A stretch of DNA of 17,586 nt from an uncultured Oscillospiraceae bacterium (lineage in GTDB: Bacteria; Bacillota; Clostridia; Oscillospirales; Ruminococcaceae), in assembly GCA_910587465.1 (NCBI GenBank), contig CAJUMS010000055.1, positions 1-17,586 on the forward strand, read 5' to 3'. Under the pieces are notes generated by a model. That model was not told where the DNA came from, did not search any database, and was given only the letters and a program-made list of their open reading frames with translations. Position numbers and translations under genes: made by a program. Of the stretch, positions 1 through 7,637 are shown in pieces. Numbering within the stretch: the stretch's first letter is position 1; each line of letters starts with the position of its first letter.

Positions 1-1419
1 GCGATAATTCTGTTATTTTCAACATTTGATCTAAGTTTAACGGGATATGCGGCATTTTCCTTCCCATTTGAACTGCTCAGCGAGGGCGCTTATATGGTGA
101 ATCTTGATACGGATACGGTCGTTATGTCGAAAAATCCCGACAAAAAACTATACCCCGCGTCTACCGCGAAGATCATGACCGCTCTTGTCGCGCTTGAAAA
201 CGTCCGCGACTTCAACGCCAAAGTGGAGTGCCCTTACGAGTGCTTTGACGAGTTCTCGTGGGAATACGAACCGTTCGACCCGAATTTCGTCGGGGCGTCC
301 ACAGCGGACATTCAGCCGCTCCAGGAGAACGTCACCTACTATGACTGCCTGTACGCGCTTATGCTGGCTTCGGGCTGCGAGGCGGGCAATATCCTCGCCT
401 ACAACGTCGGGAACGGCGACATTAAGAAGTTTATCAAGATGATGAACGATACCGCGGATAAGATAGGCTGTACGGGCACTCACTTTACGAACTCGCACGG
501 TCTCTTTGAGGAAAACAACTACACCACCGCAAAGGATATGTATCTTATCACGCGCTACGCTATGGATAAATATCCCGGGTTTATGAAGATATGCAGTACT
601 TACGAATATGAGATGCCCCCCAACGATCTGTATCCGGATGGCTATACCATAACACATACCAACGCCATGATGCGTGAAAACAGCGATTATTACTACGCGG
701 GCACCGAGGGTATAAAAACGGGCAGTATATACGAATACAACCTTAAAAAGAACGGCGAGTGGGAGGACGCTATTCCCGGGTTCTGCTCGCTTGTTACTAC
801 CGCCGAAAGAAACGGGTACAGATATCTTGTGGTAACGTTACAGTCGCCGTATGAGAACGAGGAGGACGAGGGAAGAACTCACTACCGCGATCATATAAAC
901 CTGTATGACTGGGCGTTCGACGAGTTCGAGTACACACAGATAATCGGGAAAAATCAGCAGGTGATGCAGATCGATGTGGAAAAGGGACTTGAGGTCGACA
1001 AAGTAGGTATAATCACCACGGAGGACTTCTACACGCTTATGCCGAAATCACTCGACCCTTCTACGATACAGCAGATAAAGCCTACCGTAGAGCCGTTTGT
1101 CGCTCCCGTTGAAAAGGGAGTTTCGGTCGGGAATCTGGAACTTCGGCTGAACGGCGAAACGTTGGTGAAAATACCTCTGGTCACGGAGACACGCGTCGAG
1201 CTGGACATTATCGAGGATTACAAGGAAAAAGCGGTTAATATACTGGAGTCGCCGCAATTCATAACCAGCATTGTCGTGCTGGTGCTGCTGATAATCACGT
1301 ATATAGCGGCAAGAACAATAATCAAGAAAAAGAAACGAAAAGCCGCCGAAATGGAACGCCGCCGCAAGATACAGATGGCACCTCGCAGCAATAACGGCAA
1401 GGGAAACAGGTACAAATGA
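1..1419 (+). CDS. D-alanyl-D-alanine carboxypeptidase (peptidase S11, PBP5/DacF-like), 5' end missing
   Basis: The open frame runs in from the left edge without a stop. The first in-frame ATG is at 94, but the upstream codons encode a hydrophobic stretch (AIILLFST...GYAAF) that reads as the end of a signal peptide, so the true start lies outside the window. Counting from the ATG at 94, the catalytic SxxK motif is S23-T-A-K26, and a KTG box lies in GIKTGS. The usual SxN motif appears as SGC (LASGCEAGN), with Cys in place of Asn. A C-terminal domain is followed by a membrane helix (FITSIVVLVLLIITYIAA) and a Lys/Arg-rich tail. These enzymes trim the terminal D-Ala from peptidoglycan stem pentapeptides outside the membrane. 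The stop overlaps the start of rlmH (ATGA), so the two are probably co-transcribed. Family call is firm; in vivo role is inferred. Confidence 0.9.
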   Translation, partial: AIILLFSTFDLSLTGYAAFSFPFELLSEGAYMVNLDTDTVVMSKNPDKKLYPASTAKIMTALVALENVRDFNAKVECPYECFDEFSWEYEPFDPNFVGASTADIQPLQENVTYYDCLYALMLASGCEAGNILAYNVGNGDIKKFIKMMNDTADKIGCTGTHFTNSHGLFEENNYTTAKDMYLITRYAMDKYPGFMKICSTYEYEMPPNDLYPDGYTITHTNAMMRENSDYYYAGTEGIKTGSIYEYNLKKNGEWEDAIPGFCSLVTTAERNGYRYLVVTLQSPYENEEDEGRTHYRDHINLYDWAFDEFEYTQIIGKNQQVMQIDVEKGLEVDKVGIITTEDFYTLMPKSLDPSTIQQIKPTVEPFVAPVEKGVSVGNLELRLNGETLVKIPLVTETRVELDIIEDYKEKAVNILESPQFITSIVVLVLLIITYIAARTIIKKKKRKAAEMERRRKIQMAPRSNNGKGNRYK

Positions 1420-1913
1420 TGACGATCAATTTTATCGTGATGGGAAAGCTCAAGGAGCGCTGGTTCCGCGAGGCGTGCGCGGAGTATCAAAAGCGGTTGG
1501 GAGCACAGAGCCAGGGTGGTACGTTCGCCAAGGTCACGGTGAAAGAACTTGAACCCGCCGACATGCCGCAGAACCCGAATCGCGCGCTTGTCGAAAAGGC
1601 TTTGGAACGCGAGGCGGAACTGATACGCGCACAGATAAAGGGCGGATTTAAGATCGCGATGTGCGTGGAGGGCAAGGCGATGTCGAGCGAAGAGCTTGCG
1701 GCGAGACTGGAGGGACTCGGCAACGGCGGCATATCGACAGTGCATTTCATTGTCGGAAGCTCGTTCGGACTTGCGGAGAGTTTGAAAAAAGAATGCGACC
1801 TGCGGCTGTCGATGTCACCGATGACGTTCCCGCACAGTCTCGCGAGGGTCATGCTGTTCGAGCAGGTTTACAGAGCATTCTCAATAATGAATAATTCAAA
1901 GTATCATAAGTAA
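1416..1913 (+). CDS. rlmH: 23S rRNA (pseudouridine-1915-N3) methyltransferase RlmH
   Basis: A SPOUT-class methyltransferase that uses S-adenosylmethionine to methylate N3 of pseudouridine 1915 in helix 69 of 23S rRNA. The 165 residues match the family's usual length of about 155-160. The N-terminus has the typical INFIVMGKLKERWF pattern. The C-terminal SAM-binding knot is visible as FIVGSSFGL, then LRLSMSPMTFPHSLARVMLFEQVYRAFSI and the hallmark ending NNSKYHK (family: N-x-x-Y-H). Two ATG codons are possible, at 1416 and 1419; the second gives the more usual M-x-I start. It overlaps the carboxypeptidase stop and is followed at once by a terminator, so it closes this operon. Confidence 0.96.
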   Translation: MMTINFIVMGKLKERWFREACAEYQKRLGAQSQGGTFAKVTVKELEPADMPQNPNRALVEKALEREAELIRAQIKGGFKIAMCVEGKAMSSEELAARLEGLGNGGISTVHFIVGSSFGLAESLKKECDLRLSMSPMTFPHSLARVMLFEQVYRAFSIMNNSKYHK

Positions 1914-1922
1914 TAACTTAAT

Positions 1923-1957
1923 TATGCCGAGCCTTAACATGTTCGGCGTATTTTTTT
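1923..1957 (+). terminator. Intrinsic terminator after rlmH
   Basis: A 10-bp stem (1923-1932 with 1941-1950, two G-T pairs, core GCCGA/TCGGC) with an 8-nt loop is followed by seven T residues at 1951-1957. It begins 9 nt after the rlmH stop. A classical rho-independent terminator on the plus strand. Confidence 0.85.
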
Positions 1958-2231
1958 GCAAAAGAGTAGCATAGTATCGAAATACAGTGTTATTGTACTA
2001 GACCGGTTTGATTTAGTATTGTAAAATTGATAAAGTCATTAAAATAAAATTTGGCGAAAGTCATCATAGCAGGGTTGCAATTAAAGCGCACCCGACAGCC
2101 GCCTTAATGGCGCGCAAAAAAGACCGCGTTGTCGTCTTTGCTTTAAATTATTTAATCAAGCACAGCATTCCGGAATACAACAAAAATTACGCGCAGCGTA
2201 AAAAAGTTCGTTTGTTTAGGCAGGTGTTTTT
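1958..2231 (+). other. Gene-free AT-rich stretch with four small hairpins; possible leader of the exporter operon
   Basis: No recognisable protein gene or known riboswitch was identified between the rlmH terminator and the first ABC gene. Four short hairpins were found by eye: 2072-2093 (7 bp with one bulge), 2100-2112 (CGCC/GGCG), 2114-2141 (AAAGAC/GTCTTT core, extended by GC with an A bulge) and 2187-2201 (TTACGC-gca-GCGTAA). A 45-codon frame starts at ATG 2107 and ends at 2244, overlapping the ABC start by 13 nt, but it has no clear SD. No good sigma-A promoter was found, although one must lie here if the exporters are not read from rlmH. The SD for the exporter is AGGTG at 2222-2226. The stretch could be a regulatory leader or a degenerate repeat. 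Confidence 0.35.
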
Positions 2232-3971
2232 ATGTTTCTTTTAAGATGGTTATGGAAAAATATGGAGGGCGCGCGCGGACTGTATATCTGCGGTATGCTC
2301 TTTACGATCATGTCGCAGTCGATGTATATCATTACGCCGCGTATTACAAGCGAGATAACGGACACGTTTATCGTCAACGAAAACGCGGTCGCAAATCTGG
2401 AGGCGCGTTCGGATTACCTTATCGGACTGCTGATCGCTATGGTGGGATTTACGGTGCTACGCGGCGCACTGGAGTACGGGAGCACGATGATGTACGAGCA
2501 CTCGTCGCAGTCGATGATATACAAGATAAGGAACGTCGTATTCAAGAATATCGAGGATCAGGACGCGAAATTCTATGACTACTACCGCACGGGCGATATC
2601 ATGACGAGAATTTCGGGCGATCTGGATATGGTAAGGCACTCTATCGCTTGGATACTCCGAGCTGTGCTGGAGTGCGTTGTAATGTTCATAGCGTCGCTTA
2701 TCTTCTTTTTCAGTATCGACTGGCTTATGGCGCTGTGTCTGTCGGGACTTACGCCCGTGATACTGCTGATTACGGTCGCGTTCCGCAAGAAGGTCGCGCC
2801 GAAGTATGAGATACAGCGCGAAAAGCTCTCTAATCTGAACACCCGTGCCGAGGAGAACATTTCGGGAAACAGGGTGGTCAAGGCGTTCGCACGCGAGGAC
2901 CACGAGATAGAGCGCTTTGACGAGCTTAGCCGCGACTTCCGCGACGCATCAAAGGACGCGGCATTCACATGGCTGAAATTCTTCCCGTTTCTGGAGGCGT
3001 GCGCGTCGTCGCTGTCGGTGGTAATGCTGGTTTGCGGCGGATTGTTCGTAATTCTCGGACGGCTCACCTTCGGCGAGTACATAGCGTTCTCGGGTCTCGT
3101 ATGGACTATGAGCAACCCCATGAGACAGCTAGGAAATATCGTCAACGACTGGCAGAGATTTACCGCCTCGGCTAACAAGATTATCGAGATATACTATGGC
3201 AGACCGCGTATCGCGACGCGCGAGGACGCTGTCGATATGCCGCGCAGATTCAAGGGCAAAGTCGAATTTGATAAGGTAACGCTGAAATTCAACGGCGAAA
3301 CAATAATCGACGACGTGAGCTTTACGGTAGAGCCGGGAGAGACGGTCGCCGTAATGGGCGAAACAGGCGCGGGAAAAACGCTGCTTACCGAACTGATACC
3401 GCGTATTTATGATGTGAATTCGGGCGCTGTAAAAGTCGACGGGGTTGATGTGCGTATGCTCAAGCTCGATCAGCTCCGCCAAAACATCGGTGTGGCAACT
3501 CAGGACGTATTTCTGTTTTCGGACACTATCGACGGCAACATCAGCTACGGGGATACCGAAATGCCCGAGGATGACGTTGTTAAGGTCGCCGAGCTTGCCG
3601 ATGCGGACGGCTTTGTACGCAGGCTTTCCGACGGCTACGACACGATAGTCGGCGAGCGCGGAGTGGGTCTTTCGGGAGGACAGAAGCAGCGTATCTCACT
3701 GGCAAGAGCGCTCGCGGTAAAACCCGCTATACTGATACTCGACGACACTACCTCGGCGGTCGATCTCGAGACGGAAAAGCATATTCAGCACTCGCTGAAA
3801 AATCTTGAGTTTGACTGCACAAAAATAATCGTAGCGCAGAGAATTTCCACCGCAATGTATGCGGACAAGATAATAGTATTGAAAAACGGTAAAATACTCG
3901 AGCAGGGGTCGCATAAGGAGCTTATCGCGAGAAACGGGTATTATAAAGAAGTCTATGACTTGCAGAAATAA
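2232..3971 (+). CDS. Heterodimeric ABC exporter subunit with degenerate ATPase residues (TM287/BmrC-like)
   Basis: A 579-residue half-transporter: an N-terminal six-helix exporter domain (about residues 15-320) fused to a nucleotide-binding domain (about 345-579). The NBD has Walker A GETGAGKT (376-383), Q-loop Q424, signature LSGGQ (480-484) and Walker B ILILD ending at D504. The catalytic Glu after Walker B is Asp (D505), and the switch His is Gln (Q536, in VAQRIST). This pattern is known for the non-canonical subunit of heterodimeric type IV exporters such as TM287/288, LmrCD and BmrCD, where one of two ATP sites cannot turn over. The partner lies 15 nt downstream with its own AGGTGA site. 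Substrate cannot be read from sequence; drug or lipid-like export is the usual role. The start is fixed by AGGTG 5 nt upstream of ATG. Confidence 0.9.
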   Translation: MFLLRWLWKNMEGARGLYICGMLFTIMSQSMYIITPRITSEITDTFIVNENAVANLEARSDYLIGLLIAMVGFTVLRGALEYGSTMMYEHSSQSMIYKIRNVVFKNIEDQDAKFYDYYRTGDIMTRISGDLDMVRHSIAWILRAVLECVVMFIASLIFFFSIDWLMALCLSGLTPVILLITVAFRKKVAPKYEIQREKLSNLNTRAEENISGNRVVKAFAREDHEIERFDELSRDFRDASKDAAFTWLKFFPFLEACASSLSVVMLVCGGLFVILGRLTFGEYIAFSGLVWTMSNPMRQLGNIVNDWQRFTASANKIIEIYYGRPRIATREDAVDMPRRFKGKVEFDKVTLKFNGETIIDDVSFTVEPGETVAVMGETGAGKTLLTELIPRIYDVNSGAVKVDGVDVRMLKLDQLRQNIGVATQDVFLFSDTIDGNISYGDTEMPEDDVVKVAELADADGFVRRLSDGYDTIVGERGVGLSGGQKQRISLARALAVKPAILILDDTTSAVDLETEKHIQHSLKNLEFDCTKIIVAQRISTAMYADKIIVLKNGKILEQGSHKELIARNGYYKEVYDLQK

Positions 3972-3986
3972 GGCAGGTGAACAGCA

Positions 3987-5756
3987 ATGGCACGTAACAA
4001 ATACGACATAGACGAAACGCTTGAAACGCCGTTCGACGTGCGGCACTTAAAGCGTTCACTAAAATACGCGGCGAAATATAAAGGTAAAATAATCGCCGCG
4101 ATGCTGCTAAGTACGCTTGCGGCAATTATCGGACTGCTCTCGCCTATCATCGTCAAGAATGCAGTCGACAACTACATGGACAGTAAAGAGGATATCCCAA
4201 TGCTGCTGCTCAGCGGCGCGGGAGTGCTTGCTTGTATCATCGTGAGCATCGCGTTCACTAAAAAGCGCGCAAAGCTTATGACCGAGGCCGGACAGAATAT
4301 CGTCTACGATATCCGACGCGACCTGTTCGAGCATATGCAGCTGCTTTCGTTCGATTTCTACGACAGCCGTCCGCACGGAAAAATACTTACAAGAATAATC
4401 AACTACATAAACTCCATAGCCGACCTTATGACGAACGGACTTATAAACTTCGTGCTGGAAATATTTAATCTTCTTTTTATTACGGTGTTTATGTTTATCG
4501 TCTGCTGGCAGCTTGCTCTGGTAACGCTCTGCGGACTGCCGGTATACTTCGGGATAATGCTCTTCATCAAGAACCGTCAGCGCAAGGCTTGGCAGTCGGT
4601 ATCGAACAAAAGCTCCAACCTTTCCGCCTATCAGCATGAGAACATCGTCGGCGCGAAGATAGCGCAGATGTTCGTCCGCGAGGAGGAAAACGAGGAAATT
4701 CACGACCGCCTTGCCACTGCCTATCGCAAAAGCTGGATACGCGCGGTCAGCTTCTCGAACCTTGTCTGGCCGTCCACCGACGTTATCAGCATAACTGTTC
4801 AGGCGGCTATTTACGCGGTCGGACTTCTGGCGTTCCGCGGTATGCTCTCGCTCGGTACGATACTTGCCATGACCGACTACACCGCACGTTTCTGGCAGCC
4901 GCTTATGAACCTGTCCAATCTTATGAACACAGTCATCAATGCGGTCGCGTACCTGGAGCGTATTTTCGAGCTTATGGACGAACCGGTTTCCGTTCACGAT
5001 GTCGAGGGCGCGGAAGAAATGCCCCCGATACGCGGCGACGTGCATTTCGAGAACGTAACGTTCGCGTATGAAGAAGGAATAACCGTCCTCGAGAACCTTT
5101 CGTTCGACATAAAGGCGGGACAGAGCATTGCGCTGGTAGGACCTACGGGCGCGGGAAAGACGACTATCGTCAACCTGATATCGCGTTTTTACAACCTCAA
5201 TGGCGGCACGGTGCGCATTGACGAGAGCGACATCTCGAAAATGACACTGAAGTCACTCCGTTCTCAAATGGGCATTATGCTCCAGGATAGTTTCATTTTC
5301 AGCGGAACGCTGCTCGATAATATCCGTTACGGCAGACTTGACGCGACACTTGAGGAATGCCGTGAGGCATGCAAAATAGTAGGTATCGACGACTATATTA
5401 TGAGTCAGAAGGACGGCTACAACACGATAGTAAACGAACGCGGCGGCGGATTGTCACAGGGGCAGAAGCAGCTGATCGCATTCGCAAGGACAATAGTGTC
5501 CGACCCTAAAATTCTGGTGCTGGACGAGGCTACAAGCTCCATTGACGCAAAGACCGAACGATATCTTCAGAACGGTCTTAATCACCTTTTAAAGGGCAGA
5601 ACGAGCTTTATAATCGCGCACAGGCTTTCGACTATCCGCAGCTGCGACAAGATAATGTATGTGTCCAACAAGGGAATTACCGAGGCAGGCACTCACGACG
5701 AGCTTATGGCTAAAAAAGGCGACTATTACAGATTGTATACGGCGCAGAGCTTTTAA
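3987..5756 (+). CDS. Heterodimeric ABC exporter subunit with canonical ATPase residues (TM288/BmrD-like)
   Basis: A 589-residue half-transporter, a TM domain followed by an NBD. Walker A is GPTGAGKT (385-392), Walker B ILVLDE with catalytic E514, and the switch His is H545 (IIAHRLSTI), all canonical. The signature is LSQGQ (489-493) rather than LSGGQ. The altered signature is the expected counterpart of the degenerate Walker B and switch in the upstream subunit: in a heterodimer, this LSQGQ would face the partner's D505/Q536 to form the dead site, and the partner's LSGGQ would face E514/H545 to form the live one. AGGTGA precedes the ATG by 6 nt. The gene ends 2 nt before a bidirectional terminator, so the operon is probably just these two genes. 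Confidence 0.92.
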   Translation: MARNKYDIDETLETPFDVRHLKRSLKYAAKYKGKIIAAMLLSTLAAIIGLLSPIIVKNAVDNYMDSKEDIPMLLLSGAGVLACIIVSIAFTKKRAKLMTEAGQNIVYDIRRDLFEHMQLLSFDFYDSRPHGKILTRIINYINSIADLMTNGLINFVLEIFNLLFITVFMFIVCWQLALVTLCGLPVYFGIMLFIKNRQRKAWQSVSNKSSNLSAYQHENIVGAKIAQMFVREEENEEIHDRLATAYRKSWIRAVSFSNLVWPSTDVISITVQAAIYAVGLLAFRGMLSLGTILAMTDYTARFWQPLMNLSNLMNTVINAVAYLERIFELMDEPVSVHDVEGAEEMPPIRGDVHFENVTFAYEEGITVLENLSFDIKAGQSIALVGPTGAGKTTIVNLISRFYNLNGGTVRIDESDISKMTLKSLRSQMGIMLQDSFIFSGTLLDNIRYGRLDATLEECREACKIVGIDDYIMSQKDGYNTIVNERGGGLSQGQKQLIAFARTIVSDPKILVLDEATSSIDAKTERYLQNGLNHLLKGRTSFIIAHRLSTIRSCDKIMYVSNKGITEAGTHDELMAKKGDYYRLYTAQSF

Positions 5757-5758
5757 AT

Positions 5759-5790
5759 AAAGGCACGGCGGACAACTCCGCCGTGCCTTT
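5759..5790. terminator. Bidirectional terminator between the ABC operon and ldhA
   Basis: A perfect 14-bp stem (5759-5772 with 5777-5790, core GGCACGGCGGA) with the tetraloop CAAC. The plus strand ends the stem in TTTT; the minus strand ends in CTTTATTTAA. The ABC stop (5756) and the ldhA stop (5793) flank it at 2 nt on each side, so it serves both convergent genes. Confidence 0.92.
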
Positions 5791-5792
5791 TG

Positions 5793-6776
5793 TTATTCCT
5801 TGGGCTTTACCTCGTTGGCGAGCGGCTTGCCTTGGAGGAAATCATCGAAGTTCTGTAATGTTACCTCGGCAATGTTCCGCAGCGCCTCATCGGTGAGGAA
5901 TGCCTGGTGCGACGTGATGATGACGTTCGGCCGCGAGACGAGCAGCGATATTACCTCGTCGGTGACTATCTTGTCGGAATTATCCTCGAAGAACAGTCCG
6001 CTTTCCTCCTCGTAAACATCGAGCGCGGCGCCGCCTATGCGCTTTTCGTTAAGCGCGGAGAGGAGCGCCTCGCTGTCGATCAGCTGACCTCGAGAGGTGT
6101 TCACGATAAGCACACTCTTTTTCATCAACGCGATTGCGCTCTCGTCGATAATGTAGCGCGTGTCACGCGTGAGCGGACAGTGCAGTGAGATAATGTCGGA
6201 GCGTTTGAAAAGCTCGTCCTTGCCGACGTACTCTATCTCCGTATTTTCGGCTGGATGCGGGTCGTATGCGATGACCTCCATTCCGAAGCCCTTGCAGATA
6301 TCTATAAAAACTCGCCCTATCTTGCCTGTACCGATAATTCCGGCAGTCTTGCCGTGGAGGTCAAAGCCCGTCAGTCCGACGAGGCTGAAATTGAAATCGC
6401 GAGTTCTGATATAAGCGCGGGGTATTTTTCGGTTTAACGCGAGTATCATTCCCATTGCGTGCTCGGCAACGGCATAGGGAGAGTATGCGGGCACTCGGAG
6501 TATTTTCAGCTTACCCTTAGCAGCGTTCAGTGCGATGTTGTTAAATCCCGCGCAGCGCATAAGAATGACCTCCGTGCCAAGTTCGGAAAGACGATCGATG
6601 GTCTTGGCGTTGATGACGTCGTTCACAAACGCACAGACCGCACGGCAGCCCTCTGCAAGTCCCGCGCTCTCGGGACGCAGCCTGCCTTCAAAGTAGCGTA
6701 TCTCGTAATCCTTGTTGATCTTGTCAAACCATTCTTTATCGTAGGGTTTCGCGTCAAAGAAAGCGATCTTTTCCAT
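5793..6776 (-). CDS. ldhA: D-lactate dehydrogenase (fermentative, NAD-dependent)
   Basis: A cytoplasmic enzyme that reduces pyruvate to D-lactate with NADH, regenerating NAD in fermentation. The 327 residues match the E. coli LdhA length. Long stretches follow LdhA as remembered: the RCAGFNN and VPAYSPYAVAEHAMGM segments, NFSLVGLTGF, and HGKTAGIIGTGKIG. The Rossmann GxGxxG is at 149-154. The catalytic triad of the D-2-hydroxyacid dehydrogenases is present as R229 (NTSRG), E258 and H290 (TSHQAFLT), with the family spacing of 29 and 32 residues. AAGGAG lies just upstream of the ATG. It is a single gene, convergent with the ABC operon and divergent from the response regulator; no clear promoter was found in its 150-bp upstream gap. 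Confidence 0.95.
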   Translation of the reverse strand: MEKIAFFDAKPYDKEWFDKINKDYEIRYFEGRLRPESAGLAEGCRAVCAFVNDVINAKTIDRLSELGTEVILMRCAGFNNIALNAAKGKLKILRVPAYSPYAVAEHAMGMILALNRKIPRAYIRTRDFNFSLVGLTGFDLHGKTAGIIGTGKIGRVFIDICKGFGMEVIAYDPHPAENTEIEYVGKDELFKRSDIISLHCPLTRDTRYIIDESAIALMKKSVLIVNTSRGQLIDSEALLSALNEKRIGGAALDVYEEESGLFFEDNSDKIVTDEVISLLVSRPNVIITSHQAFLTDEALRNIAEVTLQNFDDFLQGKPLANEVKPKE

Positions 6777-6861
6777 TGCAATTCTCCTTTAATTAAATAT
6801 TCTTGTGTTATTTTGCGCGGAATTCGTGAATTTATGCTGTTAAATTGGATTTTACCTCGCC

Positions 6862-6890
6862 TTGACAAAACTCCGTCTTTGTTGTATCAT
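6862..6890 (+). promoter_or_regulatory. Sigma-A type promoter of the response regulator/kinase operon
   Basis: A perfect -35 TTGACA (6862-6867), a 17-nt spacer and a -10 TATCAT (6885-6890, 5 of 6). Transcription would start near 6897, about 30 nt before the ATG at 6929, which has a GGGAGGCGG ribosome site. The strength of the match suggests constitutive expression of the two-component pair. Confidence 0.85.
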
Positions 6891-6928
6891 ATAAATAATA
6901 ACCAACAACACCGACGGGAGGCGGGAAA

Positions 6929-7633
6929 ATGCCTATTACGATAGCGATATGCGATGACAGCGAGGAACACTCCGCGGAGCTGCGGCGGCTCCTCGGAGAC
7001 TGGGCGGCGGACAAGCCGTTCGCTCTCATGATCGACGAGTACGTGAGCGCCGAGAATTTTCTCTTCCAATACCCCGATAAACCTTGCAGTCTGCTGTTTC
7101 TTGATATTGAAATGAAAAATCTCAACGGTATGGAGCTGGCGCATAAGCTCCGCGCGGACGGCGATATGTTACCTATCGTGTTCGTCACGGGCTACGCCGA
7201 CTATATGAACGACGGCTACGAGGTAGAGGCTTTGCATTATCTGTTAAAGCCCGTTGACAGGGATAAGCTGTTCGCGGTGCTGGACAGGTACGTTCAAAAG
7301 CACTTGCCAGAAAAGGAAATCATGCTCGAATGCGACGGCAGAACGCTCCACGTTTCGCCCGATACGATAACGTACTGCGAGGCTATGGGTAAGAAAACCG
7401 CCGTCCGTCTCTCCGACGGCAGGACGCTCGACTGCGCGGCGGGAATAAGCGCTCTCGCGGTACTTCTCCCCGACAGCTTTGCCGCATGTCACCGCTCCTA
7501 TATCGTCAATCTGCGGTTCGTCAGAAGTATCGGCAAGGCGGAACTTACGCTTGACGGCGGCGGAATTATTCCGATATCTCGGCGGCTTTACAAGGATATC
7601 AACGAGAAATTTATCGCGTACTACACGAGGTGA
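6929..7633 (+). CDS. LytTR-family response regulator (AgrA/LytR type)
   Basis: A 234-residue regulator with a receiver domain (about 1-120) and a LytTR DNA-binding domain (about 135-232). The receiver shows the acidic pair D9-D10 (AICDD), the phosphoacceptor D59 (LFLDIEM), the conserved T87 (FVTGY) and K107 (LLKP). In the C-terminal half, ITYCEAMGKKTAVRL and FAACHRSYIVNLRFV are typical LytTR strands, ending in the GIIPISRRLYKDI pattern. LytTR proteins usually bind 9-bp direct repeats upstream of export, bacteriocin or virulence genes. The cognate kinase starts 5 nt downstream, and a candidate binding site lies behind the kinase, before the ABC exporters. Family firm; target inferred. Confidence 0.93.
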   Translation: MPITIAICDDSEEHSAELRRLLGDWAADKPFALMIDEYVSAENFLFQYPDKPCSLLFLDIEMKNLNGMELAHKLRADGDMLPIVFVTGYADYMNDGYEVEALHYLLKPVDRDKLFAVLDRYVQKHLPEKEIMLECDGRTLHVSPDTITYCEAMGKKTAVRLSDGRTLDCAAGISALAVLLPDSFAACHRSYIVNLRFVRSIGKAELTLDGGGIIPISRRLYKDINEKFIAYYTR

Positions 7634-7637
7634 GCGT

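Noticed and set aside
1958..2231. Known riboswitch upstream of the ABC operon
   Set aside because: No conserved core of the riboswitch classes I can recall was found; only unassigned small hairpins.
4107..5045. 312-codon open frame on the minus strand
   Set aside because: It lies wholly within the second ABC exporter gene and has no recognisable domain; the plus-strand frame carries the conserved family sequence.
6777..6861. Promoter or Rex site for ldhA
   Set aside because: No pair of -35/-10 words at acceptable spacing and no full palindrome; only a 12-bp AATTC-GT-GAATT word, too short to call.
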